From assembly GCA_028282045.1 (NCBI GenBank), contig JANQIS010000156.1:1-6370 (forward strand): DNA of 6,370 nucleotides. The letters run 5' to 3'. Every line of letters starts with the position of its first letter. The first letter of the stretch is position 1. Below, in pieces: positions 1-6,370 of the stretch. The position numbers and the translations under genes are program-made. The notes beneath the pieces were generated by a model. It was not told the DNA's origin, searched no databases, and saw only the letters and a list, made by a program, of their open reading frames with translations. Source of the stretch: Gammaproteobacteria bacterium. GTDB lineage: Bacteria; Pseudomonadota; Gammaproteobacteria; Francisellales; CACEW01.

Positions 1-58
1 AGTTACTCCATTAACATAAATCGCTCTCAACACCACGAATTATATACGTTCTAATAGC

Positions 59-589
59 TTAATCCATGGATGAAATTAATTTGACGACACCCTCTAGCGT
101 AGTAGAAGCCACAATAACCGGCTGTGATACAGCTCCTGCCTGTTTTCCGTAACTACCACCAAAACCAAAAGCATCTAAACCAAATGATCGATAAGTTTCA
201 GCAATACGTGAAGATAGAGACTTTGCAGACTGAAACCTCTCATCTGATAAATAGGGCTCAAACTCAGAGCGAAGCTCTAACTCTCTGACAAGATTACTGA
301 TAATCGCCGCTAGCAGGGTTTCAGAGCGCCAACCGGGCTCTACTTTAATTTCCGCTCTTGGAGTAAGGTACAGTTTTTTGTTTTCGGCACTAAAACGTAA
401 AAAATTGGCAAATGAGGTTGTGCCAACACCCCTGGCTCCTTCAATCACAACTCTGATATTGCTACCGGTAAGTACTCTCTGGCAGATGTGTATTTCTTTA
501 TCATGCCCTGTAAATAAAGAAAGCGTTGTCTTGGTTATTGGGGCAGTTTTAAGGGGGTCATCTGTAAAACCAAGTGCTTGCCAGTCCAT
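59..589 (-). CDS. Probably truncated P-loop (AAA/ORC-type) ATPase-like protein
   Basis: From the ATG at 587-589 the frame gives 176 residues. An in-frame GTG at 599-601 would add four; I prefer the ATG because the protein then opens MDWQALGF, a natural N-terminus, but neither start has a clear Shine-Dalgarno. Residues 51-59 read GARGVGTTS, preceded by a hydrophobic strand (IRVVIE), which is the position and shape of a Walker A loop; the usual lysine is threonine here (T57). No Walker B, sensor or arginine-finger region follows: the frame stops at TAA (59-61) about 115 residues after the P-loop, whereas ATPases of this general type usually run to about 350-450 residues. None of the three frames in the remaining 58 bases obviously continues the protein. 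Inference: a decayed or truncated ATPase, possibly from a mobile or defence-related family. The cellular role is unknown. The gene is divergent from hemL and looks AT-richer than its neighbours. Confidence 0.6.
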   Translation of the reverse strand: MDWQALGFTDDPLKTAPITKTTLSLFTGHDKEIHICQRVLTGSNIRVVIEGARGVGTTSFANFLRFSAENKKLYLTPRAEIKVEPGWRSETLLAAIISNLVRELELRSEFEPYLSDERFQSAKSLSSRIAETYRSFGLDAFGFGGSYGKQAGAVSQPVIVASTTLEGVVKLISSMD

Positions 590-619
590 AGGTAATGCCA
601 CAAGTTTTCATATGAACCT

Positions 620-648
620 AGTATAGCAACAAGATAGTTACTAATCAA
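620..648 (-). promoter_or_regulatory. Predicted sigma70 promoter for the minus-strand ATPase gene
   Basis: On the minus strand a -35 box TTGATT (643-648) and a -10 box TATACT (620-625) are separated by exactly 17 nt. They match the consensus at 4 of 6 and 5 of 6 positions. The start of transcription would fall near 613, leaving a leader of about 24 nt before the ATG at 589. Seen by eye only. Confidence 0.45.
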
Positions 649-654
649 CAAATA

Positions 655-665
655 GGTTAATAACC
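655..665. repeat. 11-bp perfect palindrome in the divergent promoter region
   Basis: GGTTA (655-659) and TAACC (661-665) are exact reverse complements around a single central A. The site lies just upstream of the minus-strand -35 box and overlaps the candidate plus-strand -35 box, a position suited to an operator shared by two divergent genes. A palindrome this short can occur by chance in AT-rich DNA, so a regulatory role is only inferred. Confidence 0.25.
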
Positions 666-685
666 ATATTTTGGTTTAATTTAAT
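657..685 (+). promoter_or_regulatory. Weak candidate promoter for hemL
   Basis: TTAATA (657-662, 4 of 6 to the -35 consensus) and TTTAAT (680-685, 5 of 6 to the -10 consensus) are 17 nt apart. Transcription would start near 692, giving a leader of about 57 nt that contains the whole hairpin at 705-744. The region is AT-rich, so chance matches are likely. Confidence 0.22.
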
Positions 686-704
686 TGCTGCTACCATCGA
701 CTAC

Positions 705-744
705 TTGACCTCCTCCTCTTCCTTTAGACTGGGGAGGATGTCAA
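705..744 (+). promoter_or_regulatory. Predicted leader hairpin hiding the hemL Shine-Dalgarno
   Basis: Bases 705-718 pair with 731-744 around a 12-nt loop (719-730): thirteen pairs, one of them G-U, with a single C-U mismatch (710/739). The 3' arm holds the only strong Shine-Dalgarno before hemL (GGGGAGG, 731-737), which is completely paired. The 5' arm contains CCTCCTCC, which imitates the anti-Shine-Dalgarno end of 16S rRNA and can pair in two registers. No U-run follows, so it is not an intrinsic terminator. If formed in the mRNA it should limit initiation at the ATG at 749. The pairing is read directly from the sequence; the control function is inference. Confidence 0.5.
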
Positions 745-748
745 AATA

Positions 749-2056
749 ATGCCAACCACATTTATAACCAAGGCTAAGCTGATGGATCACTCAACTCAAT
801 GTTTTAATGAAGCCTTAGCAGTTATTGCCGGTGGTGTTGACTCACCGGTTCGTGCTTTTAATAGTGTTGGTGGCACACCACGCTTCATGGATCATGCCAA
901 AGGCGCTTATCTTTACGATGTCGATGGTAAACAATATATCGATTATATCGGTTCGTGGGGTCCGATGATTGTCGGACATTGCCATCCTGACGTGGTTAAA
1001 GCTTTGCAAGACCAGGCAGCTAAGGCAATCAGTTTCGGTGCCAGCTCTCCCTTAGAAACACAGTTGGCACGCAAAGTGACACAGTTAATGCCTAATATCG
1101 AGAAAGTGCGCTTTGTTAACTCCGGCACCGAGGCTACCATGACGGCGATTCGATTGGCGCGTGGTATTACCGGGCGGGATAAAATCATCAAATTCCAAGG
1201 CTGTTATCATGGCCATGCTGATTGCCTGTTAGTGAAAGCCGGCTCTGGTGTACTGACACTGGGTATCCCGGGTTCACCAGGTGTGCCTGAGGACACGACC
1301 AAGCATACGCTCACGGCGGATTACAATGATCTAAGTTCAGTCGCACAACAATTTGCCGCTTACCCTGGCGAGGTTGCGTGTGTGATTTTGGAACCTATCG
1401 CCGGCAATATGAATTTTGTCCGAGCCAGTGATGAATTTATGCATGGCCTGCGTGCCATGTGCGATAAGCACGGTGCATTGTTGATTATCGATGAGGTGAT
1501 GAGTGGTTTTCGTGTTGCTTTGGCTGGAGCACAGTCACTGTATGGTGTTAAAGCTGATATTACCTGCCTGGGCAAAGTGATCGGTGGTGGTATGCCTGTT
1601 GGTGCCTTGTGCGGTGATGCCAAAACGATGGCTCACCTTGCGCCGGAAGGTCCGGTGTATCAAGCCGGTACCTTATCCGGTAATCCGATGGCTATGGTGG
1701 CAGGTTTGACTACGTTATCTTTGGTCGAGCAACCTGACTTCTTTACAGAACTGACGCGTAAAACCCGTCGACTGGTTACGGGGTTACAGCAGGTGGCTGA
1801 TGATGCCGGTGAGCCGTTTTGGACAGACAGTGAAGGGGGGATGTTCGGCTATTACTTTAATCAAGGTCCTATCACCTCATTTGATCAGGTTAAACAAGGT
1901 AATGAAACACGTTTTAAAGCCTTCTTTCACTTTATGCTTGAGCATGGTGTCTATCCGGCACCGTCAATGTATGAAGCCGGTTTTATCTCAAGTGCCCATA
2001 GCGATGAAGATATCGATCGTACTATTGCTTTAGCTCATGAGTTTTTCACGCAATAA
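749..2056 (+). CDS. hemL: Glutamate-1-semialdehyde 2,1-aminomutase
   Basis: Cytoplasmic PLP enzyme that converts glutamate-1-semialdehyde to 5-aminolevulinate, the last step of the C5 route to heme. The 435-residue product follows E. coli HemL almost end to end: GGVDSPVRAF (28-37), NSGTEAT (124-130), YHGHAD (153-158) ahead of the mobile loop region AGSGVLTLGIPGSPGVP (164-180), the PLP-contacting D248 in IIDEV, the Schiff-base lysine K276 in CLGKVIGGG, and QAGTLSGNP (305-313). The start is uncertain. The ATG at 749 has GGAGG 11 nt upstream, but that site is buried in a hairpin and gives an 11-residue extension. The ATG at 782 has a weaker AAGG (770-773) 8 nt upstream; it gives 424 residues, puts the lysine at 265 exactly as in E. 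coli, and aligns the N-termini without a gap. Identity is essentially certain; only the start is open. First gene of the plus-strand run, 9 nt before the glycosyltransferase gene. Confidence 0.97.
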   Translation: MPTTFITKAKLMDHSTQCFNEALAVIAGGVDSPVRAFNSVGGTPRFMDHAKGAYLYDVDGKQYIDYIGSWGPMIVGHCHPDVVKALQDQAAKAISFGASSPLETQLARKVTQLMPNIEKVRFVNSGTEATMTAIRLARGITGRDKIIKFQGCYHGHADCLLVKAGSGVLTLGIPGSPGVPEDTTKHTLTADYNDLSSVAQQFAAYPGEVACVILEPIAGNMNFVRASDEFMHGLRAMCDKHGALLIIDEVMSGFRVALAGAQSLYGVKADITCLGKVIGGGMPVGALCGDAKTMAHLAPEGPVYQAGTLSGNPMAMVAGLTTLSLVEQPDFFTELTRKTRRLVTGLQQVADDAGEPFWTDSEGGMFGYYFNQGPITSFDQVKQGNETRFKAFFHFMLEHGVYPAPSMYEAGFISSAHSDEDIDRTIALAHEFFTQ

Positions 2057-2065
2057 GGGGATTGC

Positions 2066-3802
2066 ATGACAACATTAAAGGCACCGCAACACCGCGCCTG
2101 GCGTGATTGCGGTTTGATTATCCTGTTTATGGTGTTGGCCTATATGATCACCTTGGGTTTTCCGACTTTGTTTCCACCCGACGAAGGCCGCTATGCGGAA
2201 ATCCCCCGCGAGATGCTGCTCAGCGGCCATTGGCTTGTGCCGCATCTGAATGGCGTGATTTATTTTGAAAAACCGCCACTGATTTATTGGCTCACTGCCC
2301 TGGTGATGAAACTGTTTGGTGACAGTATCTGGGCGGTGCGTTTGATCAATCCGATTTTGTCCACGTTAGGTTGCTTATTTATTTACGTGGTTGGTCGCAG
2401 TGTCTTTAATAGTCGCACTGGTTTTCTTGCCGCCATTATGACCGGATCGGCGCTGCTGTATCTGGGCCTGGGCCGATTGTTGACACTCGATGTTGGTGTG
2501 AGCTTCTTTTTAACCGTGAGCCTGGGTAGTTTTTTGGTCAGCCACAATCGTAATAGGGGGCTATCGCGCACGCTATGGTTGTGGCTGGCTTACTTTGCTG
2601 CCGGTTGTGCCATGATGACTAAAGGGCTGATTGGCATTGTCTTTCCCATTATGATTATCGGGGTGTGGATTCTTATTTATCATTATTGGGCTTATCTCAA
2701 ACGCATGCGCATTATCACCGGTGTTATGATCGTGCTGTTAGTGAATGTTCCCTGGGTGCTGGCCGTGCAGCATCAACATTCATTCTTTGTGCATCAATAT
2801 TTTTGGGTACAACAGTTCGCTCGCTATGCCACACCCATCGCCTCGCGTCATATGAATTTCTTTGCTTACGTGGGGGTGTTGCTTGCCGGGTTATTGCCCT
2901 GGTTAGTATTCCTGCCACAAAGCATTAAGCAGGTGCTCACCGTAGGCTGGGCCCGGCGCCATCAACGCCATTATGAAGGCTTTTTACTGCTATGGGGTGG
3001 ACTGATCTTCTTATTTTTTGCACCCTCACAGTCCAAATTGATCACCTATCTGCTGCCGGTGGTGGCACCGCTGTGCCTGCTAATGGCGCGCTGGCTGGAT
3101 CAATGCTGGGATCAATTGTGCCAGCCGCGTTTTTGTGCCAGCGTTTGGGTATTTGTCTTGGTATGTCTGTTGATGGTCATTGCCGGTGTGGTAGTGCCAC
3201 AACTGCCTAACATGACAGGCCACCCTGCGTTGGTGTGGTATCTTGGCGCATTGAGCCTATGGATGATCGTGGTAGTGATCGGCACAGTTATCGCGCTGCG
3301 CTACCAACAAATAAAAACCATTTTATTATGGATGGTGCTGAGCTTTACGGTTGCCGGTAATCTCATTTGGATGGCGATGCCAATGATGAATAATCGCAGT
3401 GTCGCTGCCATTGCCACCACCATTAATCACTATCTTGTGCATTACCCCAAAGCAACCGTCGCGACTTTAAGCAACTATTACCAAGACCTACCGTTCTATG
3501 TAAAACGGCGCATTGTAGTCGCCGACTGGCAAGGTGAGCTGAGCGTTGGCATTGAACATCAACCAAGTAGTCATCAATGGATGATTAGCAAGGCACAGCT
3601 ATTACAGCTTTGGCAGCAGCCGCATATTATTTTCTTGGTGCTGAGCAATGAAGCCTATCACAATGATTTCGTTGCAGCCCATCGTTTTGCTTATCGCATT
3701 ATGCATAATGATCGGGTCAGCTTAATCACCAATCGTCCAGTCACCCCTATCACTAAACCCGTCCGATACCTGTGCCATAAGACCCCTTTAATGAAGCTTT
3801 GA
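2066..3802 (+). CDS. ArnT-like family 39 (GT-C) membrane glycosyltransferase
   Basis: Integral inner-membrane transferase of 578 residues, expected to move a sugar from a polyprenyl-phosphate donor to lipid A or another acceptor on the periplasmic face. After TM1 (about 15-35) comes the GT39/ArnT signature: FPPDEGRYAEIPREM (36-50) with the acidic pair D39-E40, then GHWLVPHLNG (54-63) and YFEKPPLIYWLTA (66-78). LTLDVG (139-144) carries a further conserved acidic residue, KGLIGIVFP follows at 186-194, and SKLITYLLPVVAP at 323-335. Many hydrophobic helices run to about residue 440, and a more polar C-terminal domain (about 445-578) follows, as in ArnT (about 550 residues). AAGGGG overlapping the hemL stop serves as ribosome binding site (2055-2060), indicating translation in the hemL transcript. 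The ArnT match is good, but no aminoarabinose synthesis gene is visible here, so the donor sugar is unknown and I give no gene symbol. Confidence 0.85.
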   Translation: MTTLKAPQHRAWRDCGLIILFMVLAYMITLGFPTLFPPDEGRYAEIPREMLLSGHWLVPHLNGVIYFEKPPLIYWLTALVMKLFGDSIWAVRLINPILSTLGCLFIYVVGRSVFNSRTGFLAAIMTGSALLYLGLGRLLTLDVGVSFFLTVSLGSFLVSHNRNRGLSRTLWLWLAYFAAGCAMMTKGLIGIVFPIMIIGVWILIYHYWAYLKRMRIITGVMIVLLVNVPWVLAVQHQHSFFVHQYFWVQQFARYATPIASRHMNFFAYVGVLLAGLLPWLVFLPQSIKQVLTVGWARRHQRHYEGFLLLWGGLIFLFFAPSQSKLITYLLPVVAPLCLLMARWLDQCWDQLCQPRFCASVWVFVLVCLLMVIAGVVVPQLPNMTGHPALVWYLGALSLWMIVVVIGTVIALRYQQIKTILLWMVLSFTVAGNLIWMAMPMMNNRSVAAIATTINHYLVHYPKATVATLSNYYQDLPFYVKRRIVVADWQGELSVGIEHQPSSHQWMISKAQLLQLWQQPHIIFLVLSNEAYHNDFVAAHRFAYRIMHNDRVSLITNRPVTPITKPVRYLCHKTPLMKL

Positions 3803-3806
3803 AAAA

Positions 3807-3812
3807 GAAGGA
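3807..3812 (+). promoter_or_regulatory. Ribosome binding site fixing the start of the SMR gene
   Basis: GAAGGA lies 7 nt before the ATG at 3820. It argues against the earlier in-frame TTG at 3799, which overlaps the glycosyltransferase stop codon and would add seven mostly charged residues (MKKKEYF) in front of the first membrane helix. Confidence 0.7.
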
Positions 3813-3819
3813 ATATTTT

Positions 3820-4185
3820 ATGCAAATCTTTGCCTTGATTTTACTTGGTGTGTTACTCAACGCCGGTGCACAATTGCTCCTTAAAGCCGGTATGGACCGT
3901 ATTGGTCACTTTGCCTTTAGCCTGCATAACATTCTACCCATAGGCATGAAAGTGGCTATGAACCCCTTCATCGTGCTCGGATTAGCCAGCTACGTAATCA
4001 GTGTCATTGTCTGGTTGCTAGTGCTATCGCGCGTCGATGTCAGCTACGCCTACCCAATGCTCAGTATCGGTTATATCGTCAACGCCGTTGCCGCATACTA
4101 CCTATTTGGTGAAGACCTAAGCCTGACTAAGTTGTTGGGGATTGGGGTGATTATAGTAGGTGTTTATTTAGTTGCTCGCCACTAA
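3820..4185 (+). CDS. Small EmrE/SMR-like membrane protein, possible ArnE/ArnF-type lipid-sugar flippase subunit
   Basis: A 121-residue, almost wholly hydrophobic protein with four predicted transmembrane helices at about 2-22, 48-69, 76-96 and 103-119. The first helix ends in LLNAGAQLLLKAG (12-24), the typical opening of the EamA/SMR superfamily; the glutamate that multidrug exporters such as EmrE use for proton and drug binding (E14) is absent, N14 standing near that place. WLLVLSRVDVSYAYPMLSIGYIV (65-87) closely resembles ArnE (WLLVLQNVPVGIAYPMLS). ArnE and ArnF form a heterodimer that flips undecaprenyl-phosphate aminoarabinose. Only one subunit is seen here, so it may act as a homodimer. 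It lies 17 nt after the ArnT-like gene, which supports a joint role in delivering a lipid-linked sugar. Drug export is the less likely alternative. Confidence 0.8.
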   Translation: MQIFALILLGVLLNAGAQLLLKAGMDRIGHFAFSLHNILPIGMKVAMNPFIVLGLASYVISVIVWLLVLSRVDVSYAYPMLSIGYIVNAVAAYYLFGEDLSLTKLLGIGVIIVGVYLVARH

Positions 4186-4268
4186 ATTTCTGCGTCTTTT
4201 TGTCTGATACTGCGTTGTCGTATTTTTTTGCTTGGGGCCGTACCCGTTCGTGCGCTATTGATGATTTC

Positions 4269-4277
4269 TGATATGAT
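4269..4277 (+). promoter_or_regulatory. Candidate extended -10 promoter before the O-antigen ligase-family gene
   Basis: TGATATGAT contains the extended -10 pattern TGn followed by TATGAT (5 of 6 to consensus). No convincing -35 box lies 16-18 nt upstream, as is tolerated for extended -10 promoters. Transcription would start near 4284, 24 nt before the ATG. TGATAT recurs at 4280-4285, 11 bp further on. The rest of the 122-nt gap (4186-4307) holds a T-run at 4223-4229 and no gene. Confidence 0.3.
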
Positions 4278-4307
4278 GCTGATATCTTTTTCGCGGACAT
4301 AACTTGT

Positions 4308-5615
4308 ATGCAAGCCACATTACCACTTTGGTCTTTAACGCGTGAAAACCGTTTAACGCAGCCACTACGAAAGCTCGCAGCGGTGTTTATTCTATTTGGG
4401 TTTCTCACCATCCTGTTGCCACGTGGGTTTATTAATACTGCCGTTGTCGGGGGGATGATCTTGGTGTTGCTAGCCGGGGATTGGAAACACAATCTACAAT
4501 TGATTTGGCACAGTCGTGTTGCCAAGCTGATGTTATTGTTGGCGGCAATGTTTTACGTCGGGGCGTTGTATAGTGCGGCACCAATTCATGATGGACTTAA
4601 TTTGGCGCATAAGTATTTATGGCTAGCTTACCCTGTGGTGTTATTGCCGGTATTTGTCCATTATTTTAGTGAGCGGTGTTGGTTTGAGGCAGCACTGCTG
4701 TGTTTTACTATCGGCGTGTTGGTGGTGTGCTTGGTGGGTATGAGCGATACCTTTTTTGCTACAAACTTGCATCATCTGATCGCTATTGACGGTAAGATCC
4801 GTTTTGGGCCCGCGGTGAGCATCGCCGCGTTCATTTGTATTCATCAGGCGTTTATCAATCAGCGCTTGCGTTGGTTCTATGCTGTTAGTTTTGTCATCAT
4901 TGCCTATGCACTGCTGGCAGCGTTATCGACCCGTACCGGCTATGTGTGTTTTGTGGTGGCAATGTTGTTGTTTTTATTACAGCGACGTAGCCTGAAGGTG
5001 ATGGTTGCCGGGGTGGTACTGATCCTGGTTGGTGTGGCGTTGGCCTATAGTTTTTCGCAGGAATTTCATGTTGGTGTTAACCACTTAATCTGGTCCATGC
5101 ATTTGATGCAGCATGGCAATGAAGGCTCTTCCAGCGGTGAGCGCATTAATATGATCCGCAGTGGATTGATTATCTGGCAGCATAGCCCGTTGTTTGGCTT
5201 TGGAACCGGTAGTTATGGCACGGTGTACAACCACTACATCACCAGTAACCCACACTATCATTTGGTGCCAATTGATACTGGCCCTATCGTTGGGCCTAAT
5301 AGCTTTATTGAGCATATCACCAACCCACACAATGGGTTTATGGTCACGCTGGTGCAGTTGGGTCTGGTTGGTATTGGGTTATTGGTTGGTCTGTTGATCG
5401 AATGTTGGATGCAGAGCCGCAACTTGCCCAAACTTCATGGTTATATTGGCCAGGCGATAGTGCTGGTGTTTGTTGTGGCCAGTTTTACCGGGGCAATGCT
5501 CTATACCGACAAACGTTATTTCTTTGTGATGCTTATTGGCTTGGTGTTTTTTAGTGTTAAACACCTTACCACCTCGCAACCTGGCACACATCATTCAACC
5601 CCAACAGTCAGTTAG
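4308..5615 (+). CDS. O-antigen ligase/polymerase family membrane protein (WaaL/Wzy_C type)
   Basis: A 435-residue inner-membrane protein with about ten to twelve hydrophobic helices and one large polar, presumably periplasmic, segment at about 250-340, the architecture of WaaL-type ligases that transfer undecaprenyl-linked O-antigen to the lipid A core. Family hallmarks are ALSTRTGYVCFVVAML (205-220, with R209), the SSSGERINMIRSGLIIWQHSPLFGFGTGSYG stretch (274-304, with R279), and NPHNGFMVTLVQLGLVGIG (339-357), whose H341 sits where these enzymes have their essential histidine. The ATG at 4308 is the only start after an in-frame stop at 4269-4271, but no Shine-Dalgarno precedes it. The gene follows the SMR gene by 122 nt and precedes the aminotransferase by 10 nt. 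Ligases and polymerases share this fold, so ligation is favoured by the adjacent LPS-type genes but not proven. Confidence 0.85.
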   Translation: MQATLPLWSLTRENRLTQPLRKLAAVFILFGFLTILLPRGFINTAVVGGMILVLLAGDWKHNLQLIWHSRVAKLMLLLAAMFYVGALYSAAPIHDGLNLAHKYLWLAYPVVLLPVFVHYFSERCWFEAALLCFTIGVLVVCLVGMSDTFFATNLHHLIAIDGKIRFGPAVSIAAFICIHQAFINQRLRWFYAVSFVIIAYALLAALSTRTGYVCFVVAMLLFLLQRRSLKVMVAGVVLILVGVALAYSFSQEFHVGVNHLIWSMHLMQHGNEGSSSGERINMIRSGLIIWQHSPLFGFGTGSYGTVYNHYITSNPHYHLVPIDTGPIVGPNSFIEHITNPHNGFMVTLVQLGLVGIGLLVGLLIECWMQSRNLPKLHGYIGQAIVLVFVVASFTGAMLYTDKRYFFVMLIGLVFFSVKHLTTSQPGTHHSTPTVS

Positions 5616-5625
5616 GAGTTTTGTC

Positions 5626-6370
5626 ATGATCTTATCCGATCGCATCCAATCGATTAAACCTTCTGCCACTATTGCCATGTCCAATAAAGCAATGGCGCTT
5701 AAACAACAAGGCATTGATGTGATCAGCCTGGCAGCCGGCGAGCCGGACTTTGATACGCCAGAGGCGATCAAGGCTGCCGGTATTGCCGCAATTGAAGCGG
5801 GTAAAACCAAATACACTCAGGTCGATGGCACGCCAGAATTGAAACAAGCAGCGATCAAAAAATTTCAGCGCGATAATGGCTTGAGTTATACGCCGGAAGA
5901 GATTTTGATATCCAGTGGGGCGAAACATTCGATTAGTAATTTATTCGGTGCTATTCTCAATCCCGGCGATGAAGTGATCGTACCGGCACCGGCCTGGGTG
6001 TCTTATCCGGATATGGCGCTGTTGTGTGGTGCCAAGCCTGTGGTAGTGAGTACCACATTGGAAAACCATTTGAAAATGACGCCAGATCAATTGGCACAGG
6101 GCATCACACCTAAGACCAAATGCTTGGTGCTCAATAGCCCCAGTAATCCAACCGGTATGGTGTATAGCCGCGAAGAACTGGCCATGCTCGGTGAGATACT
6201 GTTGCAACACCCACAGGTTATGATCATGACCGACGACATTTATGAGCATATTCGTTGGACGGGTGAAGACTATTGCAATATCGTTAATGCCTGTCCTGAA
6301 TTAATGTCGCGTACCATCGTGGTTAATGGCGTGTCCAAGGCATACGCCATGACGGGGTGGCGTATTGGTG
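5626..6370 (+). CDS. Class I pyridoxal-phosphate aspartate aminotransferase, 3' end cut by the window
   Basis: Cytoplasmic enzyme that exchanges the amino group between aspartate and 2-oxoglutarate. The first 248 residues are present, out of about 395-400 usual for the family. Visible motifs are AAGEPDFDTP (36-45), YTQVDGTPELK (63-73), SSGAKHSI (96-103), PAPAWVSYPD (120-129, with the ring-stacking W124), NSPSNPTG (170-177, with PLP-binding N174), TDDIYEHIRW (202-211, with D203 for the pyridine nitrogen) and the Schiff-base lysine K238 in VSKAYAMTGWRIG, just before the cut. The pattern is that of the subgroup Ib enzymes (called AspB, AatA or AspC in different bacteria), not E. coli AspC; some accept prephenate as well, so exact substrate range is open. 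AGGAG (5614-5618), overlapping the upstream stop, lies 7 nt before the ATG and suggests co-transcription with the ligase-family gene. Confidence 0.93.
   Translation, partial: MILSDRIQSIKPSATIAMSNKAMALKQQGIDVISLAAGEPDFDTPEAIKAAGIAAIEAGKTKYTQVDGTPELKQAAIKKFQRDNGLSYTPEEILISSGAKHSISNLFGAILNPGDEVIVPAPAWVSYPDMALLCGAKPVVVSTTLENHLKMTPDQLAQGITPKTKCLVLNSPSNPTGMVYSREELAMLGEILLQHPQVMIMTDDIYEHIRWTGEDYCNIVNACPELMSRTIVVNGVSKAYAMTGWRIG

Noticed and set aside
1..58. Search for the continuation of the ATPase or another gene end
   Set aside because: Every minus-strand frame has stop codons here and no motif is visible; the stretch is too short to interpret.
378..626. Open frame of 82 codons on the plus strand
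   Set aside because: It lies almost entirely opposite the ATPase gene, has no ribosome binding site and shows no recognisable motif; it is best explained as an antisense shadow.
738..749. Three-codon leader ORF (ATG TCA AAA TAA) before hemL
   Set aside because: The Shine-Dalgarno abuts its ATG with no spacing, and an ORF this short occurs easily by chance; not listed as a gene.
3799..3819. TTG start overlapping the glycosyltransferase stop, giving a 128-residue SMR protein
   Set aside because: The ATG at 3820 has a well-spaced GAAGGA and gives the usual SMR N-terminus beginning directly with a membrane helix.
4207..4229. Possible intrinsic terminator after the SMR gene
   Set aside because: There is a seven-T run (4223-4229), but the only stem before it is ATAC/GTAT with a 9-nt loop, too weak and GC-poor for a terminator.
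5632..6249. Two minus-strand open frames of about 100 codons opposite the aminotransferase
   Set aside because: They mirror the coding strand of a clearly recognised aminotransferase, have low-complexity unlikely protein sequences and no initiation signals.

Overview
The window reads as part of a bacterial chromosome, most likely from a gammaproteobacterium. HemL and the downstream genes resemble gammaproteobacterial proteins closely, and the genes for lipopolysaccharide (LPS) assembly imply an outer membrane. A placement near the Legionellales/Coxiella group is only an impression from protein resemblance and moderate base composition. No plasmid, phage, transposon, CRISPR or RNA gene is visible.

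Layout. At the left, on the minus strand, lies a short and probably C-terminally truncated P-loop ATPase gene (59-589) that looks more AT-rich than the rest. A divergent intergenic region (590-748) holds a good minus-strand promoter, an 11-bp palindrome, a weaker plus-strand promoter and a strong predicted RNA hairpin that covers the Shine-Dalgarno sequence of the next gene. From 749 to the right edge all genes are on the plus strand: hemL (glutamate-1-semialdehyde aminomutase), an ArnT-like family 39 glycosyltransferase, a small SMR/EmrE-like membrane protein of the ArnE/ArnF type, an O-antigen ligase/polymerase-family membrane protein, and a class I aspartate aminotransferase cut by the window edge.

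How they work together. HemL supplies 5-aminolevulinate for heme. The next three proteins form a plausible envelope-glycan cassette: the SMR protein could move an undecaprenyl-phosphate-linked sugar across the inner membrane, the GT-C transferase could attach it to lipid A or another acceptor on the periplasmic face, and the ligase-family protein could join a larger undecaprenyl-linked glycan to the lipid A core. The gaps between hemL and the transferase (9 nt), the transferase and the SMR gene (17 nt), and the ligase and the aminotransferase (10 nt) suggest co-transcription. The 122-nt gap before the ligase gene carries a possible extended -10 promoter, so there may be two transcription units.

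The window is mostly ordinary chromosome. The points most worth a second look are the hairpin over the hemL ribosome binding site, with its two competing start codons, and the broken ATPase with no Walker A lysine.
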